64,000 nt of DNA from Epiperipatus broadwayi (Eukaryota; Onychophora; Udeonychophora; Euonychophora; Peripatidae): NCBI GenBank assembly GCA_028023455.1, contig JAQFVV010000152.1, positions 124,001 to 188,000 on the forward strand, in the 5' to 3' direction. The notes beneath the pieces are model-generated. The model saw only the letters and a program-made list of their open reading frames with translations. It did not search any database and had not been told where the DNA came from. Below, one piece after another: positions 31,115-43,280 of this stretch; within the stretch, counting starts at the first letter, position 1; each line of letters opens with the position of its first letter. Both the position numbers and the translations under genes were made by a program.

Positions 31115-33395
31115 AATGTTAAGATACAGTACTAACCCCTCTAGAGATGAGAGAGGAGTCATACTTTTGCAGATATGGATTACCTTTTTGTCGTACAGTA
31201 TTTGTATTTTTTCTTTTTGTGTATAATACAAATTATTTTAATAATAAAAAAAGGAAAACTTACACACATCTTGAAGCTAATGTTAAAAATGGTAACTTAA
31301 ACCTTTTCACATTTTAAATTGCTAAATGTAAAATATCATTTACTAATGTATGGAAGTATTAAGATGATGTTTAAATTATATTTTGAAATTTATTTACATA
31401 CGTATATTAATGGAATAAATATTTTAAAATTATGCATCATTATTTATTAATATGCAACAACACTAATGGAACATTTCAACAAAGCCATTTATAGCAATAT
31501 AATTATCAACCCAAAGTGTGAAAACTACTTATGTACAAAATATTTTGTTTTTAAAAACATATCTTAATAAAACATTTCAACAATCTGTTTTAAAGTTTTT
31601 ATTTTATTTCCAAGTATGTGTATACCAAACTGAATGTATCTTATATCCTATCTGTTGTTTAATTTATTTACTTTAAATTTTATTTATTTATGTCTCAGAA
31701 AGATGATTAAAATGTAATATTATGATGTTTTTTAAATCAAAATAAAATGTATGCTATATAATATTTTTTACAAGTCATATAGATTTTAAACAATCAAATT
31801 CATTTTAAATTGTTTGTGAAATTAATTATCCAATGAAATTTTAATAGTATTTAAAAACATGCATCAAGAAGCATACTAAAATTAATAATTTACTTAAATA
31901 AAAAGGCTTAAAATAATTCTTGTAAATTTAGTTGATTTAATTTTTTAAATATATTATTTATTTATAATAGATTAAAAAAATCATAGAATGTTAAAATTAA
32001 TTTTATTAAGAATCATAAGTTCTCATATTATATGTAAAAGACAGGACAAGTTGAGCATGAGGTTAAATATTTATAATAGTATTGTTATAATGAACCAAAC
32101 CTACTTTAATAATTACTTTGATACAAACGATCAATTTAATGATTTATATTTAAATAAAATGAATTTGTATATATATTGTAATATATATTGTATATATTGT
32201 AACAATATGCACCCTCTCAACAAGATAAGTTAAGGCAGTCGCATCTCACTATAGTCAGATTTAAAGTCTTCATATAGGATGCCACGAATGATGTGATTTA
32301 ATTTTGATATAAAACTATATTTGTTCCCAATAACTAATTTATTATTATATCTAAACCACATAAAATCAATTTTCACCTTAATTAACTTTACCGTTATGCT
32401 CAGATTTCGAACTCAGGGAAGTTTAACACTTTACTCTCTTCAGGGGTTCCTATCAATATTTTAAAGTAATATAAACAACGAATCTCACTAACTCTTTAAA
32501 TCAAATAAAACAAAATTGAAGACTTCATTTAATTTAATATAAAAAAACATAATTATTTATTTAACAATTAAATAACTTAAATTTTGCAATTATAAATATT
32601 CTATTTACTTAAGGTAGATATATTTTCTAACCTATATATAACACTACATGATTACACAACATATATAAAATATAAGTATCCAATTATTAAGACTTTTATA
32701 TTAACATTATTCTATAATAATTAGATTATACAAATAATAATCCAATAATTTATATATAATATCTTCATTCGTTAAAATGATTGTAGGTAACTTATATTTA
32801 TTAATATAAAAATATATATTTCACAACAATATTAATCATTTATTCACTTATCATACATTACAGTTATTAGACTATTTTGATTAGTATAAACAATGTAGTG
32901 TCATGTCATAGAAAATGATAGTATGTGAATTTAAAAATAATTTAATCTCTTACCTCCAAGTTCACTTTATCCCTCTCCCATATTAATATTTCTTAACCTA
33001 TATTTAAATCTTTATTAATCATAAATATAAATCAAAATATTTTAAATCTCTCTTATTATTCATTTTTTTAATGAAATGAATACGATAATAAAGGAAATGA
33101 AATTAATCTTTCCCAATTATAATTTTTAAAAACTTAAATGGTATTATAAAAGTCAACATAATAGGCCTAGATGTTCCTGGAATTCACGAACGAAAATCTT
33201 TTGAAGATGCAATTTTTAATTTCTTTGTTGTTATACATTCAAGAAAATAATAGGATATCCCAAGTTGATATTTAGTTTCCTCTTTATATTTAGATTTCAC
33301 CTTGTTAATACACAGTTTTTTATTAACAATTATAATTCCATTTTGAAGATATAACTTTTATATAACTTTATAGGCATTCAGCAAAAGATGTTATT

Positions 33396-33430
<35 letters not shown>

Positions 33431-34095
33431 TTGATTAGGCAAGTACATTTTATATATCCCATGATAAATTGGTGTTCTACCCATTTTGTATTTTCCTTAT
33501 AATGTAAAGTATGTTAAATCTAGTTGAAGTTTTTATAGACATGTTCTTTTTTAAAATGAAGTTTATATTTTAGAACATGTAATTCGAACAATTTTTATAG
33601 AACACGAAAATATATTCAAATTACTTTTTTTAAACAAATATTAGAAATTTCTTCTAATGAGTATTAAACTGTTCAAAATATAGATTTTATCTTACACTGT
33701 TTTTCTTTAAATCGAACATAGTATAAGTTTTTATGAGGATATAGCTGACAAAAAATAGAATCCTTAGTCTTCTAATAAAAAGAATAAAATTAATATATTA
33801 TATCTCGCTCCATCAGCTTGCTGAAGCATACACATTCTACATTGTTGTAATAACAATTTGATATTAAAACACTAAGTTAATTTCATTTCCTTTAATTCGA
33901 TAAACTATGTGAACCCAGAGGTCATTTACTACCTTGTCAACTGTCTTCTCAATGTCTTTTTTTTTCATTTTAAAGAATGAAAAATACTAACTTACTAAAT
34001 TATATATTTATTTTCATAAATATAATAAGAATACAAATATAATGTATACATATTGATTATATGTATGTATGAATATATATATATATATTGAAGCT
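31115..34095. other. AT-rich intergenic sequence with a (CA)n(TA)n microsatellite
   Basis: About 3 kb without a recognised gene. (CA)n followed by (TA)n at about 33397-33431; (TA)n again near 34074. A patch near 32380-32460 contains CAGATTTCGAACTCAGGGAAG, a possible degenerate box B. The frame 31988-32233 has no motif. Confidence 0.5.
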
Positions 34096-34200
34096 GGAAA
34101 TATAGTGCATATTTCTGCTTCACCTAGTGCTAATGTCTTCAGCACTAGTATGGGTTTGAACCCAATCTTGTATAATAACTGGCACCCATCTCATAATAGA
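34096..34200 (+). repeat. possible tRNA-derived SINE fragment
   Basis: GGGTTTGAACCCA at about 34152 is a palindromic box-B-like motif preceded by a GCTTCACCTAGTGC stretch. Only a fragment; ends not defined. Confidence 0.35.
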
Positions 34201-34204
34201 TGGT

Positions 34205-34292
34205 AGTATATTTATAATCAATATTTGTAATCAATATTATAATCTTTCATTATAATCCATATTTGTAATCAATATTATAATCTTTTATCTAA
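34205..34292. repeat. short tandem repeat of TAATCAATATT-type units
   Basis: ATTTGTAATCAATATTATAATC occurs twice in nearly identical form about 45 bp apart (near 34220 and 34262), with a third partial copy before them. Confidence 0.6.
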
Positions 34293-34729
34293 TTAATTTG
34301 TAATTTATGATTAAAAACTAACCTTTTATAGTAGTTTATTTATTTTATATTTGTAAAAATGTATATTGTGTTTATTTTATTAAATTAAATTGAATCCTAG
34401 ATATCTATAAAATGTTACAAATATTTTAAATTCTTTTACTAAAGTTCATTTTTCTTCAATTAATCAGCTGGTAACATTTTATATTTATCTTTTGATAAAT
34501 GTACATTAAAGGATCAATTATGTAAACAATCTAATAATTGTAAAATATATTTTGTAAATTTGTATTTAAATTTTATATCAAATATAAGTTTAAAAGTCAT
34601 TGTACCAAATTCCTAAAATTTTTGTGAATAAAATTTACATTTTTGTTAATCTAAATCTTAATTAAATAGGCTTTGTTAATACAATGACTGATAAACTTAA
34701 TATGCTTGCTGCTGTTTTCTTTTAATTAG
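34293..34729. other. AT-rich intergenic sequence
   Basis: Nothing recognised. Confidence 0.5.
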
Positions 34730-35180
34730 CAAATGAACCCTTGGGGCATGTTTATTGCAGGATTATAGATTTCCCTCCCAAGCAGACACCAACCTCAGAG
34801 AACTCCTTAGAGCAATTACAATTGGTGGATTTCAATGTAGATTGAATCCTATAGATAAGGCCAGATCAGATAAATAGTGGAAAATTTTATTATTGGGGAC
34901 AGATTAGATTTGAAGAACAATTCACTGAAGAGAGTAGTTTAGACTTACAGTACATCTTGACTAAAGAAATGATGGGGTGAAAAGATCAGCCATTGCTTTC
35001 CAGAGCTCTGTTTCCACCAGCTCATCAATGCCTTTCCAGTGCTCTTAATACTTAGCCAGAGACTGTACTGTGTCAAGGAAGCCTGCTAAATGATCTGACT
35101 GTATAATTGCCTGTTTCAAGCCATGGAATGTATACCAATTGATTCTGAGGTAACGTCCAATTTGCCCAAGCCACTGATTC
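34730..35180. other. GC-richer island of unknown origin
   Basis: Composition is clearly less AT-rich than the surroundings (for example CCCTTGGGGCATG, CCCAAGCAGACACCAACC, GCTCTGTTTCCACCAGC). Stops occur in all frames at short intervals, so it is not an intact exon. It may be a decayed repeat, retrocopy or non-coding element; no family recognised. Confidence 0.35.
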
Positions 35181-35379
35181 TATTTTACTTGTTTTCTAAA
35201 TCAATATTAATTTATATTATATATATGTATAATGTTTATACAACTTAATTTTAAAATGTGTCTTTTAAGTTTTCCTCTTAAATTTAAAAATATCAATTCT
35301 TATAAAAATCTCACATTATTTTGATGCGGCAAATTTATCTTAAATTTTTTTTGTTGGTTTATTTATAATATTGACTTAT

Positions 35380-36440
35380 TGAAACTACCACATAAAACTC
35401 AATGAGAAGCTAACTTTAAACCCTCTCCCTCTTATTTTCTCCAGTTAAAAATCATTTTAGGAGACTTATTTTCATTAAATTAATTAACCTTTCCATAGTA
35501 CCTTTTATTTATTGGTTGAGTGAGTAAAACTCTGAACTTTTTTAATTGGTCAACTCACAAACTCTTTGATAGAAATATTTTTATCTTTTAATATATATTA
35601 ATTTTAGTTTCACTTTCAAAAAGTATATTATTTGTAATGTTAGGAAAGTAAACGAATGTTTTTTCAAAAATATTTTTTTATTTGTATTTTATAGGAAATT
35701 CGAAAGCGGCAAAATCAAAGAAAACATTATGAGCGAATTACAAGCAATCTAAACATCATTTATATTCATCCCAGATTTGCCGTTATGAATTTTTTAAGAA
35801 TTTTTTAGGAAAAATCTTAATGTTTTTTTCAAAATAATTATATTTTCAGCATATTATTAAAAAAATATACCAAAAATACATTATAATATTTAAATAAATG
35901 CCAGAAAAATATTCTAAAACATTAAAAAATCAAATAAACAGCTTGGAGCAACCTACACTCTTGACAAGATGTCAAAATTGTTGCTACAGGTGCTACGGCT
36001 GGTTTCTTTTTCAATTTACAATCGTGTAAAGTATACAATTTTTTAATAAAACCTTACTACTTTTGTAAAATAACTATATTTTTAGCATATTTTATGAAAA
36101 TTATTTATAATATGTATGAAACATAATAAAAAAACACTCTAAAACATATATTTTCATTTTAGTGATGAAAAAATATTTAATGGAATCATCAGCCAATAAG
36201 AATTGAGAATAGTTGCGAATAGATTATCCAACCAATCAAAACTGGCCTTCTTCTTTTGTTCAACTTAAAACCCTCCTAGTATTGATTTTTTACTTGTAAA
36301 ATAATAAAGAAAAGGGCAGCATCTTATAGGCCTTGCTCTAAGCTTTCATACGGGTATTTTTTCTTTACCATAACTCGAAAATCGGCTGAGTTAGAGCGAT
36401 CTAAAGGTGACAATCGCTATAATGCGGTTCGAGCTATGAA
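35380..36440. repeat. copy 1 of an unassigned dispersed repeat (about 0.8-1 kb)
   Basis: Shares ordered blocks with 61550-62345: TTAATTGGTCAA-TCACAAA, TAATATTATATT..TTTAGTTTCA with AAAAAGTATATTA, a GGAAAT/GGAAAA-TTC patch, TTTTTAGCATATTTTAT, AGCCAATAAGA, CTTCTTTTGT, TTGATTTTTTACTTGTAAAA and GGGCAGCATCTT. No coding frame. The shared order over most of its length shows common ancestry; the class is unknown. Confidence 0.65.
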
Positions 36441-38462
36441 AAGGTTAATAGCAAAAGTTTATTTAGTTTTATACCTCATATTATAAATTTGTTTTAAATG
36501 ATAGAAATTATTTTAAAAATTAGATGTGTTATTATTATCTCCAACTTAAAAGTGCCCTCCTAATTATTTCTGAAAGGTTAATGAATTTTATTAAATCAGT
36601 TAAGTAAAATCTATCATGATTTCTGTAAAACAAATGTCTTGAAAGAAAATCATTGATAGCACATTTATCATAGCATTTTATCAGTATATGTTTCATACAT
36701 ATATATTTTATTTGTCTGAAAAATAGTAGAATTGCGATGTATAATTTATTAGGCTGCATTTTGTCAAACTTCACCAGAAGTGAGCTTAATATTTAATACC
36801 CAGTTTGTTTATGTTAATTAAAAGACTGATTTATTTAGTAATCTTCAATGATGAACTATTTAATAACTTACTAATAAATGAAATATTTGGAAAGTGTGAA
36901 AAACAATTTATATTTTAAATTTTAATTTTTGCCTTCCCTTTTTATATTATGTTTTATGATTCATTCATTAATAGCCTAAGGGTTCTGGGGACTTTCTATT
37001 ATGTCAGGGAGCTGATTATTTTAATCAGGAATTAATGTATTATGATTGTTAGTGATCCACTATCTATATAGATATGTCTAGGACATTATGTAATTTATAG
37101 TTACAACTATTTCTTTATTTTTGTTTTTGCTTTGCTAATTACCTCTTAGGACCTTCGGAATTTTAAATATGACCAGTCCAACCTTTTACTCTCCCTCAAA
37201 GTAGACATTATTTCCTACTAAGGGATCATTTTTGGGCATTGCCATTAAGATGTGTAATGGGAAATCCAGCACATCAAATTTATTATTATTATTGGGAGAC
37301 ATGTTTTAGCTGGAGGGCTAACATTTCTCTTGTCTACCTGTATATATCAGGGATTTCTTTTAGCAAAACCACCTAGAGGTTCCTAACAGACCTCAGACCT
37401 CATATGTTCTTTTGTTGTAATCTATAATAGCATACTGCCTTTACCATTTTATATATTTTATTTATTTACAAACCTGAAATGCTCTCTGCCGTGATGGCAT
37501 GTCTTTCATAAACCAACCCCATTAATTAGTTAAATATGATTATCTAATTTATTTAAAATTAACTATCTTGCTTTCCACACTCAGTAGAGACAACTGATTT
37601 AACTGTAAAAGTGTTATAAATGCACATCTTTCATCTCTTGTTATATATATATATATATAATAGATTTATTTGTAATCTTTTAAAGAGGACTAATAATATT
37701 TTATTGCTGATTAGTCTTTGGCAGACCAATTAACAAATTTTTACTTTGTTATCAAATGCCTTGCATCTAGCCACATCAAAATGAATTCAAGAAAATAACC
37801 TAGTTGTATAAACATAACTCGAATTATCTTGTATAACAATAACCAATTACTTAATAAATTCCTATAATATTATTATTTATATTAGCTTAGTTTGTTATCA
37901 CTCCAAATCTCTAAGGTTAATTACTCTATTTATGTATAATATTTCTTTGATTTAAATTCACTTTTTTGTAATATTGCAAGAAAGAATTACAATTATTACA
38001 GTTCAAACCATTAGTAATCGATATTCAATCACATCTGAACCATTCTGGAATTCACTAAATCATTTATTTCTTATATAAACCCATTATTATATTGAGTCTC
38101 TTTGTGAACCATGACCTCCAGCTGGGATGGAATAAAATCAAGCACTGCTTGTGTCATCACAAACGTTATCCATTAGTCAGAGAGGCAATATTTCAGGCAA
38201 ATAGGTTAGGATTCACTCTTTCCCTGACATTTACATCTTGTGCATGGTTGGATTCAAGGTACTTTTGCTTGGATTATTGATCTTGTTGAATGAATACATG
38301 ATTTTGACCAGCACAATATATACTCCTACAATATATTGTAATGAAACAAAAGCCTTCTCATAACAAAGATTTGATAAAGAGAAAATAAATAATGGTAATT
38401 AATATAGCAGATTCATTATAGTTCTTGTGTGCCCAATATGTATATAAGTTAAATGATATGAG
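36441..38462. other. intergenic sequence with a slightly GC-richer patch at 38090-38280
   Basis: A short plus frame (38092-38280) starts MSLFVNHDLQLGW and has balanced composition but no recognisable motif; it may be chance. (TA)n near 37643-37658. Otherwise no gene. Confidence 0.4.
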
Positions 38463-38690
38463 TTGATAATAATTAAAACAGACAAAACTCTGTATACAGT
38501 AGTGCCACTCAGTGCAAGCCAGAATAATCAATGGATGCCTTTATTGATTACTGTGGCTTGCAGTCATCCATTGATTACTCTGGCTTGCACTGAGTGCTAT
38601 TACTGTATGGAGAGTTTTGCCTGTTTTAATAACAATTATGAGCAAGCATACAAAATGGTGATCATATGATATTTAGTGGTTTAATGATAA
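38463..38690. repeat. foldback element, family FB-A, short copy
   Basis: Left arm AAACAGACAAAACTCTGTAT...CAGTAGTGCCACTCAGTG; right arm is its inverse, ending GGAGAGTTTTGCCTGTTTTA. The loop repeats ATTGATTACT-TGGCTTGCA, so the centre is a small internal duplication. The outward tip GTGATCATATGAT is shared with the 40.0-kb copy. Confidence 0.8.
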
Positions 38691-39237
38691 TAATTACTTA
38701 CTTTTTCAATCAGAACCACTTTATTTGTGTGCATTAGAAAAGATTAATGTGAGTAATAATTTAAATGAATTGCAAATAGTACAGAATGACCAATGTTCCA
38801 AACTTTAAATCTATAGATAATTGAGATAACTATGCAGCAATGAAGTGGAATACAAATTCTTACTTCCAGATGATTTTTATAAACACTGCATAAACTCATT
38901 TTTATTGAATACTATGAAAAATTATATATATTATTGATATTTATAAATCTGAAGAAACTATTTATTAGAACCTGAGATATAATTTACTATTTAAATGCTT
39001 ATAGTATTTGAGTTAAATGCATATTCATAACATTGAATGTTAAATTGCATTTTGTAATGCCATGTAATAGGTTATATTTATAAACTGTTCTAATATTTAT
39101 CTTACAGATAAAATGAAAGATAACTTAATTATTTACATTATTTGTATATAATCATATCACAGAACATTCTCAATTTAATATGTTATTTAGAATTATTTGC
39201 AGGCATAACAAATCTTTTTTTGTGTGTTAAACTTGGA
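38691..39237. other. AT-rich intergenic sequence
   Basis: Nothing recognised. Confidence 0.5.
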
Positions 39238-39347
39238 AATACAATTTTATTTTTAATTTATTAATGTCTATTTATTCAGTCTGATAAAAAGAGAATTTAT
39301 CAGACTGAATAAATGAGCATCGATAAATAAGAACTAAAATTGTATTT
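39238..39347. repeat. small hairpin MITE
   Basis: Perfect 18-bp inner arms TTTATTCAGTCTGATAAA / TTTATCAGACTGAATAAA around a 7-base loop, and outer arms AATACAATTTTA / TAAAATTGTATT. About 110 bp in all. The family is not recognised and no clear target duplication was seen. Confidence 0.65.
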
Positions 39348-39484
39348 GCAAATTTATTAAAATGACTCTATTATGAGTCTGTCGGCATAATAATTCTGAG
39401 TAATGTATTAAAATGAGAATGTTATGGGATATGATTATAATTTTTACATATTCAAGCAGTAAAAGTTATTTATGTACTGTTGAA

Positions 39485-40040
39485 TTTAGTAATATTGTGT
39501 CAAAACTCACTATACATATTCCCACACACACCAAGCTAGAATAATCAATGGATGCCAGAAGGCTTGTGCATAAAATCTCTATCTAGTGCCTACTCATCCA
39601 ATATCTCCAGACTAGTTTCTGGCTTGTGGCCTTCATCAGTGAGGAGCCTTGGATCTGAGAGCACTACATAAAATCCCCATCTAGTGCCTACTCTTCCAAT
39701 ATCCCCAGACTAGTTTCTGGCTTGTGGCCTTCATCAGTGAGGAGCCTTAGATCTGAGAGCACTGCACATAGTAGTCTGGAAATATTGGATGAGTAGGCAC
39801 TAGATGGGGATTTTATGCTCTCAGATCAAAGGCTCCTCACTGACGAAGGCCACTAACCATGATCTAGTCTGGGGATATTGGATGAGTAGGCACTAGATGG
39901 AAATTTTATGCACAAGCCTTCTGGCATCCATTGATTACTCTAGCTTGCTGTGTGTGGCAATATGTATAATAAGTTTTGCCTATTTTAACAACAGTTATAC
40001 ACAAGCATAAGAGGTGGTGGTCATGTGATGTTTATTGCTT
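39485..40040. repeat. foldback element, family FB-A, long copy with internal 105-bp duplication
   Basis: Ends CAAAACTCACTATACATATT and its inverse near 39958-39975, with the GTGGTCATGTGAT tip beyond. The left arm holds two tandem units of about 105 bp, each running from CATAAAATC-C/T-CTATCTAGTGCC through CTAGTTTCTGGCTTGTGGCC and TTCATCAGTGAGGAGCCTT to GAGAGCACT; the right arm has inverted partial units. This is the same core as in 8390-8714. Confidence 0.8.
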
Positions 40041-41094
40041 AATATTGTGTAGTACGTCTAGAAAAAAATGTAGAATGACTATTCATATTCATATATCAAC
40101 ATAAAACTTAATCTAATGTTATATAGTATTATTCAAAGTTTGATTAAAAGTTTAGTTTACCATTACCAAGTAAATCGATTTATAATTTTTTTTAATTGTA
40201 TGGACAGTTAATAATTACATTTATCAATTTTTATATTTATTTAAGCAAATGGTAATTAGTGGATAATTTGAAGGAGAAATCTTTATCTGAATATGTTAAT
40301 AAATCTTACTTTATTCTTAAAATTACTTTTCTGATTATCTCTTTTTGTCAAAGAAATAGAGATCAAGATTCTCACATTCTTTTGTAACAATTTGATTAGT
40401 TGTTAACATTATTTCTGAATATGTCATGATAAATCTATGAACTGAGAATTTCATGTTCTTTCCTGTGTCAAATCTTAGATGAATGGTTATTTGTCTGCTT
40501 GAAATAATAAGTCAGCATTAATTAATATAGCTGTAATGTTTTCTATAAATGCAACTGATGAGAGTTTTAGGAAATGGGAATTAGCATGAGACTACAATTT
40601 TTTGTCTCTTAATATATATATATATACTTTGAGCTTAAATAAGCTTATAAACAGTTCTGGATAAATCACATTGAAATGATTTATTACATTAATTCCCAAT
40701 TACCATCACTTATAAATTATTACCATTATTTCTGTATGTTCCCCAGGGCATTTTATAATTTTTCAGGGTTGTGGATATTAATAGCATAAGCTTGGTTAAT
40801 AACATTATGTTTGGAGTGCATTCAATACAAACTCAAATTAAATTAATTATTATTAATAATAAGGTGACAATTTATTAAGATATAAACTGATTGCTTATAT
40901 ATTTGCCACTATTACTAAATATAACAAATATAATATAAATTATTAAAGATAAAAATAATAAGTATTAGAAATATTTTAAATATAAAGCCTTAAAATAATT
41001 AATTATATCGATAAGATCTTATTAAGTGTAAAGTTTAGAAAGTTCAAAACCATGATTTTTGTAGATATCATTGTTTTACTATATTTATGAAGCT
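40041..41094. other. AT-rich intergenic sequence
   Basis: Nothing recognised. Confidence 0.5.
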
Positions 41095-41164
41095 CTTAAT
41101 TAGTTCTTCCTGGATAGTAGTTATTTTTCTTAATTAGTTGTTCCTGGATAGTAGTTATTTTCCT
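41095..41164. repeat. 35-bp tandem duplication
   Basis: TTAATTAGTTCTTCCTGGAT continuing AGTAGTTATTTTTC is repeated immediately with one or two changes (GTTGTTCC). Confidence 0.85.
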
Positions 41165-42659
41165 TGGGCATTGGTGATATTAGATACAGAAGTCTGAGTA
41201 GATCTTATGATACAGTTTACTTATTTCTTCACAGCATGATTAAAGCAGGCATTGGTGAATTTCAGCAAACTCCTGCACATTAGTCTCTGGATTGGATTGC
41301 ATCCATCTGTGTGCTTTAACTGGTATGGTTATTGCTTTCTAGCCACATATACTAAATGATCTTCCACTGGATCTTAGTATTGAAAAGTATTTTTGATGAC
41401 AACAAGGCACAATGATATGGTAGAAAACTGTTTTAACCAATAGTTTCTTTTTTTATGGGATCACTGCATCACCACTTCTTGTTCTAGGACTTAAAATATA
41501 CTAGATTATACTGCTGTAGTTGATTATATCTGAACTATTTATACCCCACTTTCTAATGTTTTTTACACCTATTACTATAGTAACTGGATGATTTTCAAAC
41601 AACATATTTATCAAAGCCTAGTTTTAAGATTCAATATCTATTTACTTATAAAAACATGTTTAATGATAAATATTTTCTTTATTCCTTAAATTAAGATATA
41701 AAAAACAACATATAACTTTTCTCTTTTTTCTTTTTTTAAAATTTTATGATAGTGATAGAGAGAAAAAAAAAGACATTACCAATTTTTAAAAATTAATCAT
41801 TTACTTTCTTAATTTTAGTAATCCTTAATATTCAATAGCATATTTAGACTTGCCACTTAATTTACTATAAGAATGGGCAAGTTATTTAGTTAAAACTTCA
41901 TTCAGAAAAAGCAAATCAAAAATGGTCATAAAATACTTTATATTTTTATAAACTATGCAATTCAAATTCTTGGATGCATCAAAACTATTTTTCTTTCTTC
42001 CTTTGCAAAGGACAATTTATCACTTTACTGCTTTTCATTTATTATAAAATATATTTCCTTTATAAAATATTTAATAGTATGATTAAAACATATAAGTAAT
42101 TTTTCTTTTAATTTTTTAAAATCAGTGTACTTAAGTAATGTATATGTTATATCTAGTAGATACATGGTCATTTATACATTTATTATTCGATTTATAGGAG
42201 TTTTTTTTATTAAACTTTTTTTTGTTCATGTAGCTTTGTAGTAAAACTATTTTGAGCGGCTTTTGAATTTGTTCTACAATTAGAATAATCACAAGCAATG
42301 CTAGATTTAATGGTATAAATATCAAAACTACTTAATGCTTATCTTTTTCAACAGTACTATCTAAGTTGCAAATTTCCAAATCAAGAGGACAAAATTAGAA
42401 TAAGTATTGCCCTTAACCCATTTTTATAGTTAATTAAGACAGTTTTCAAAATTATTAAAACAATTAGTAATTAATCTTATCTTGTACATATAAATTAAAA
42501 AGATGATTGATAAGAGTTTCTGTAGTTTACATTTTTCAAAGGCACTGTCTATTTAAAATCTCAGCACCAAATAAAATATAGTTGTCACTGTTTACCTGCT
42601 TGATTTGGAAAATTTAAACATCAAAATAGATGTGATACCTAAGATATATATATATATAT
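41165..42659. other. intergenic sequence with a mildly GC-richer patch at 41210-41440
   Basis: The patch (for example GATTAAAGCAGGCATTGGTG) is not open in any frame and was not assigned. The remainder is AT-rich. (TA)n at about 42645-42662. Confidence 0.4.
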
Positions 42660-43280
42660 ATATTGTGATGGTACAAAATCATGGAGTGAACCTGGAGTGA
42701 TGGCACTCATCATTATCCACAGTTAATGAATCAAAGTTCAATATATAATGAATATAATGAATATGAAATGAATACAATGAGCATGTAAAATCAGCAAAAC
42801 AAAAACTAACTATAAGTTTTCCAGCATTACAGATGAATAATAATCACACATCATCATGAATGATCAAAAAAATAAATTGAACAGTCAACCTTGTGACTGG
42901 ACTTGAAATTGATCCACTATGGACTAGGCATAAACCATAGTTTGGATGCACAAACTTAAACCATCAGAATATAACAAAAATAATGCTGAGATATTAAAAC
43001 ATGCTAATCATCATCTATGCCTCCTGGGCACTTAGTACTATTAATGTGCAGTCTAACTATAAACTTAATTTCTAGTTAATAATAAAACAATATTTAATGC
43101 ATCGACTTTAAAGAATATACCTTTGTGCCATCCAGCATTAGAGAAGTAATGAAATCATCATCAACTAGATTTCCATAACACTAAACATAAATCCCAATTC
43201 ATATAATTGACTGTTATGCATGAATCCAGTTCAGGGAGTAAAGGCTCTAATTGTTAGTGTGAGCAAGATATAACTCCATC
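42660..43280. other. balanced-composition stretch, possible unassigned repeat
   Basis: Begins at a (TA)n run with TGTGATGGTACAAAATCATG and is less AT-rich than its flanks, with many ATGA/ATCATC strings. The TG start next to (TA)n could be a solo LTR or transposon end, but no matching end was found. No coding frame. Confidence 0.3.

Noticed and set aside
38463-38669. 68-codon frame with VVPLSASQ-like peptide, also at 8377-8577
   Set aside because: Both come from the arms of the FB-A foldback; the similarity is that of the DNA repeat.
42660-43280. Solo LTR starting TGTGATGG next to (TA)n
   Set aside because: No matching CA end or target duplication was found, so it was left as an unassigned stretch.
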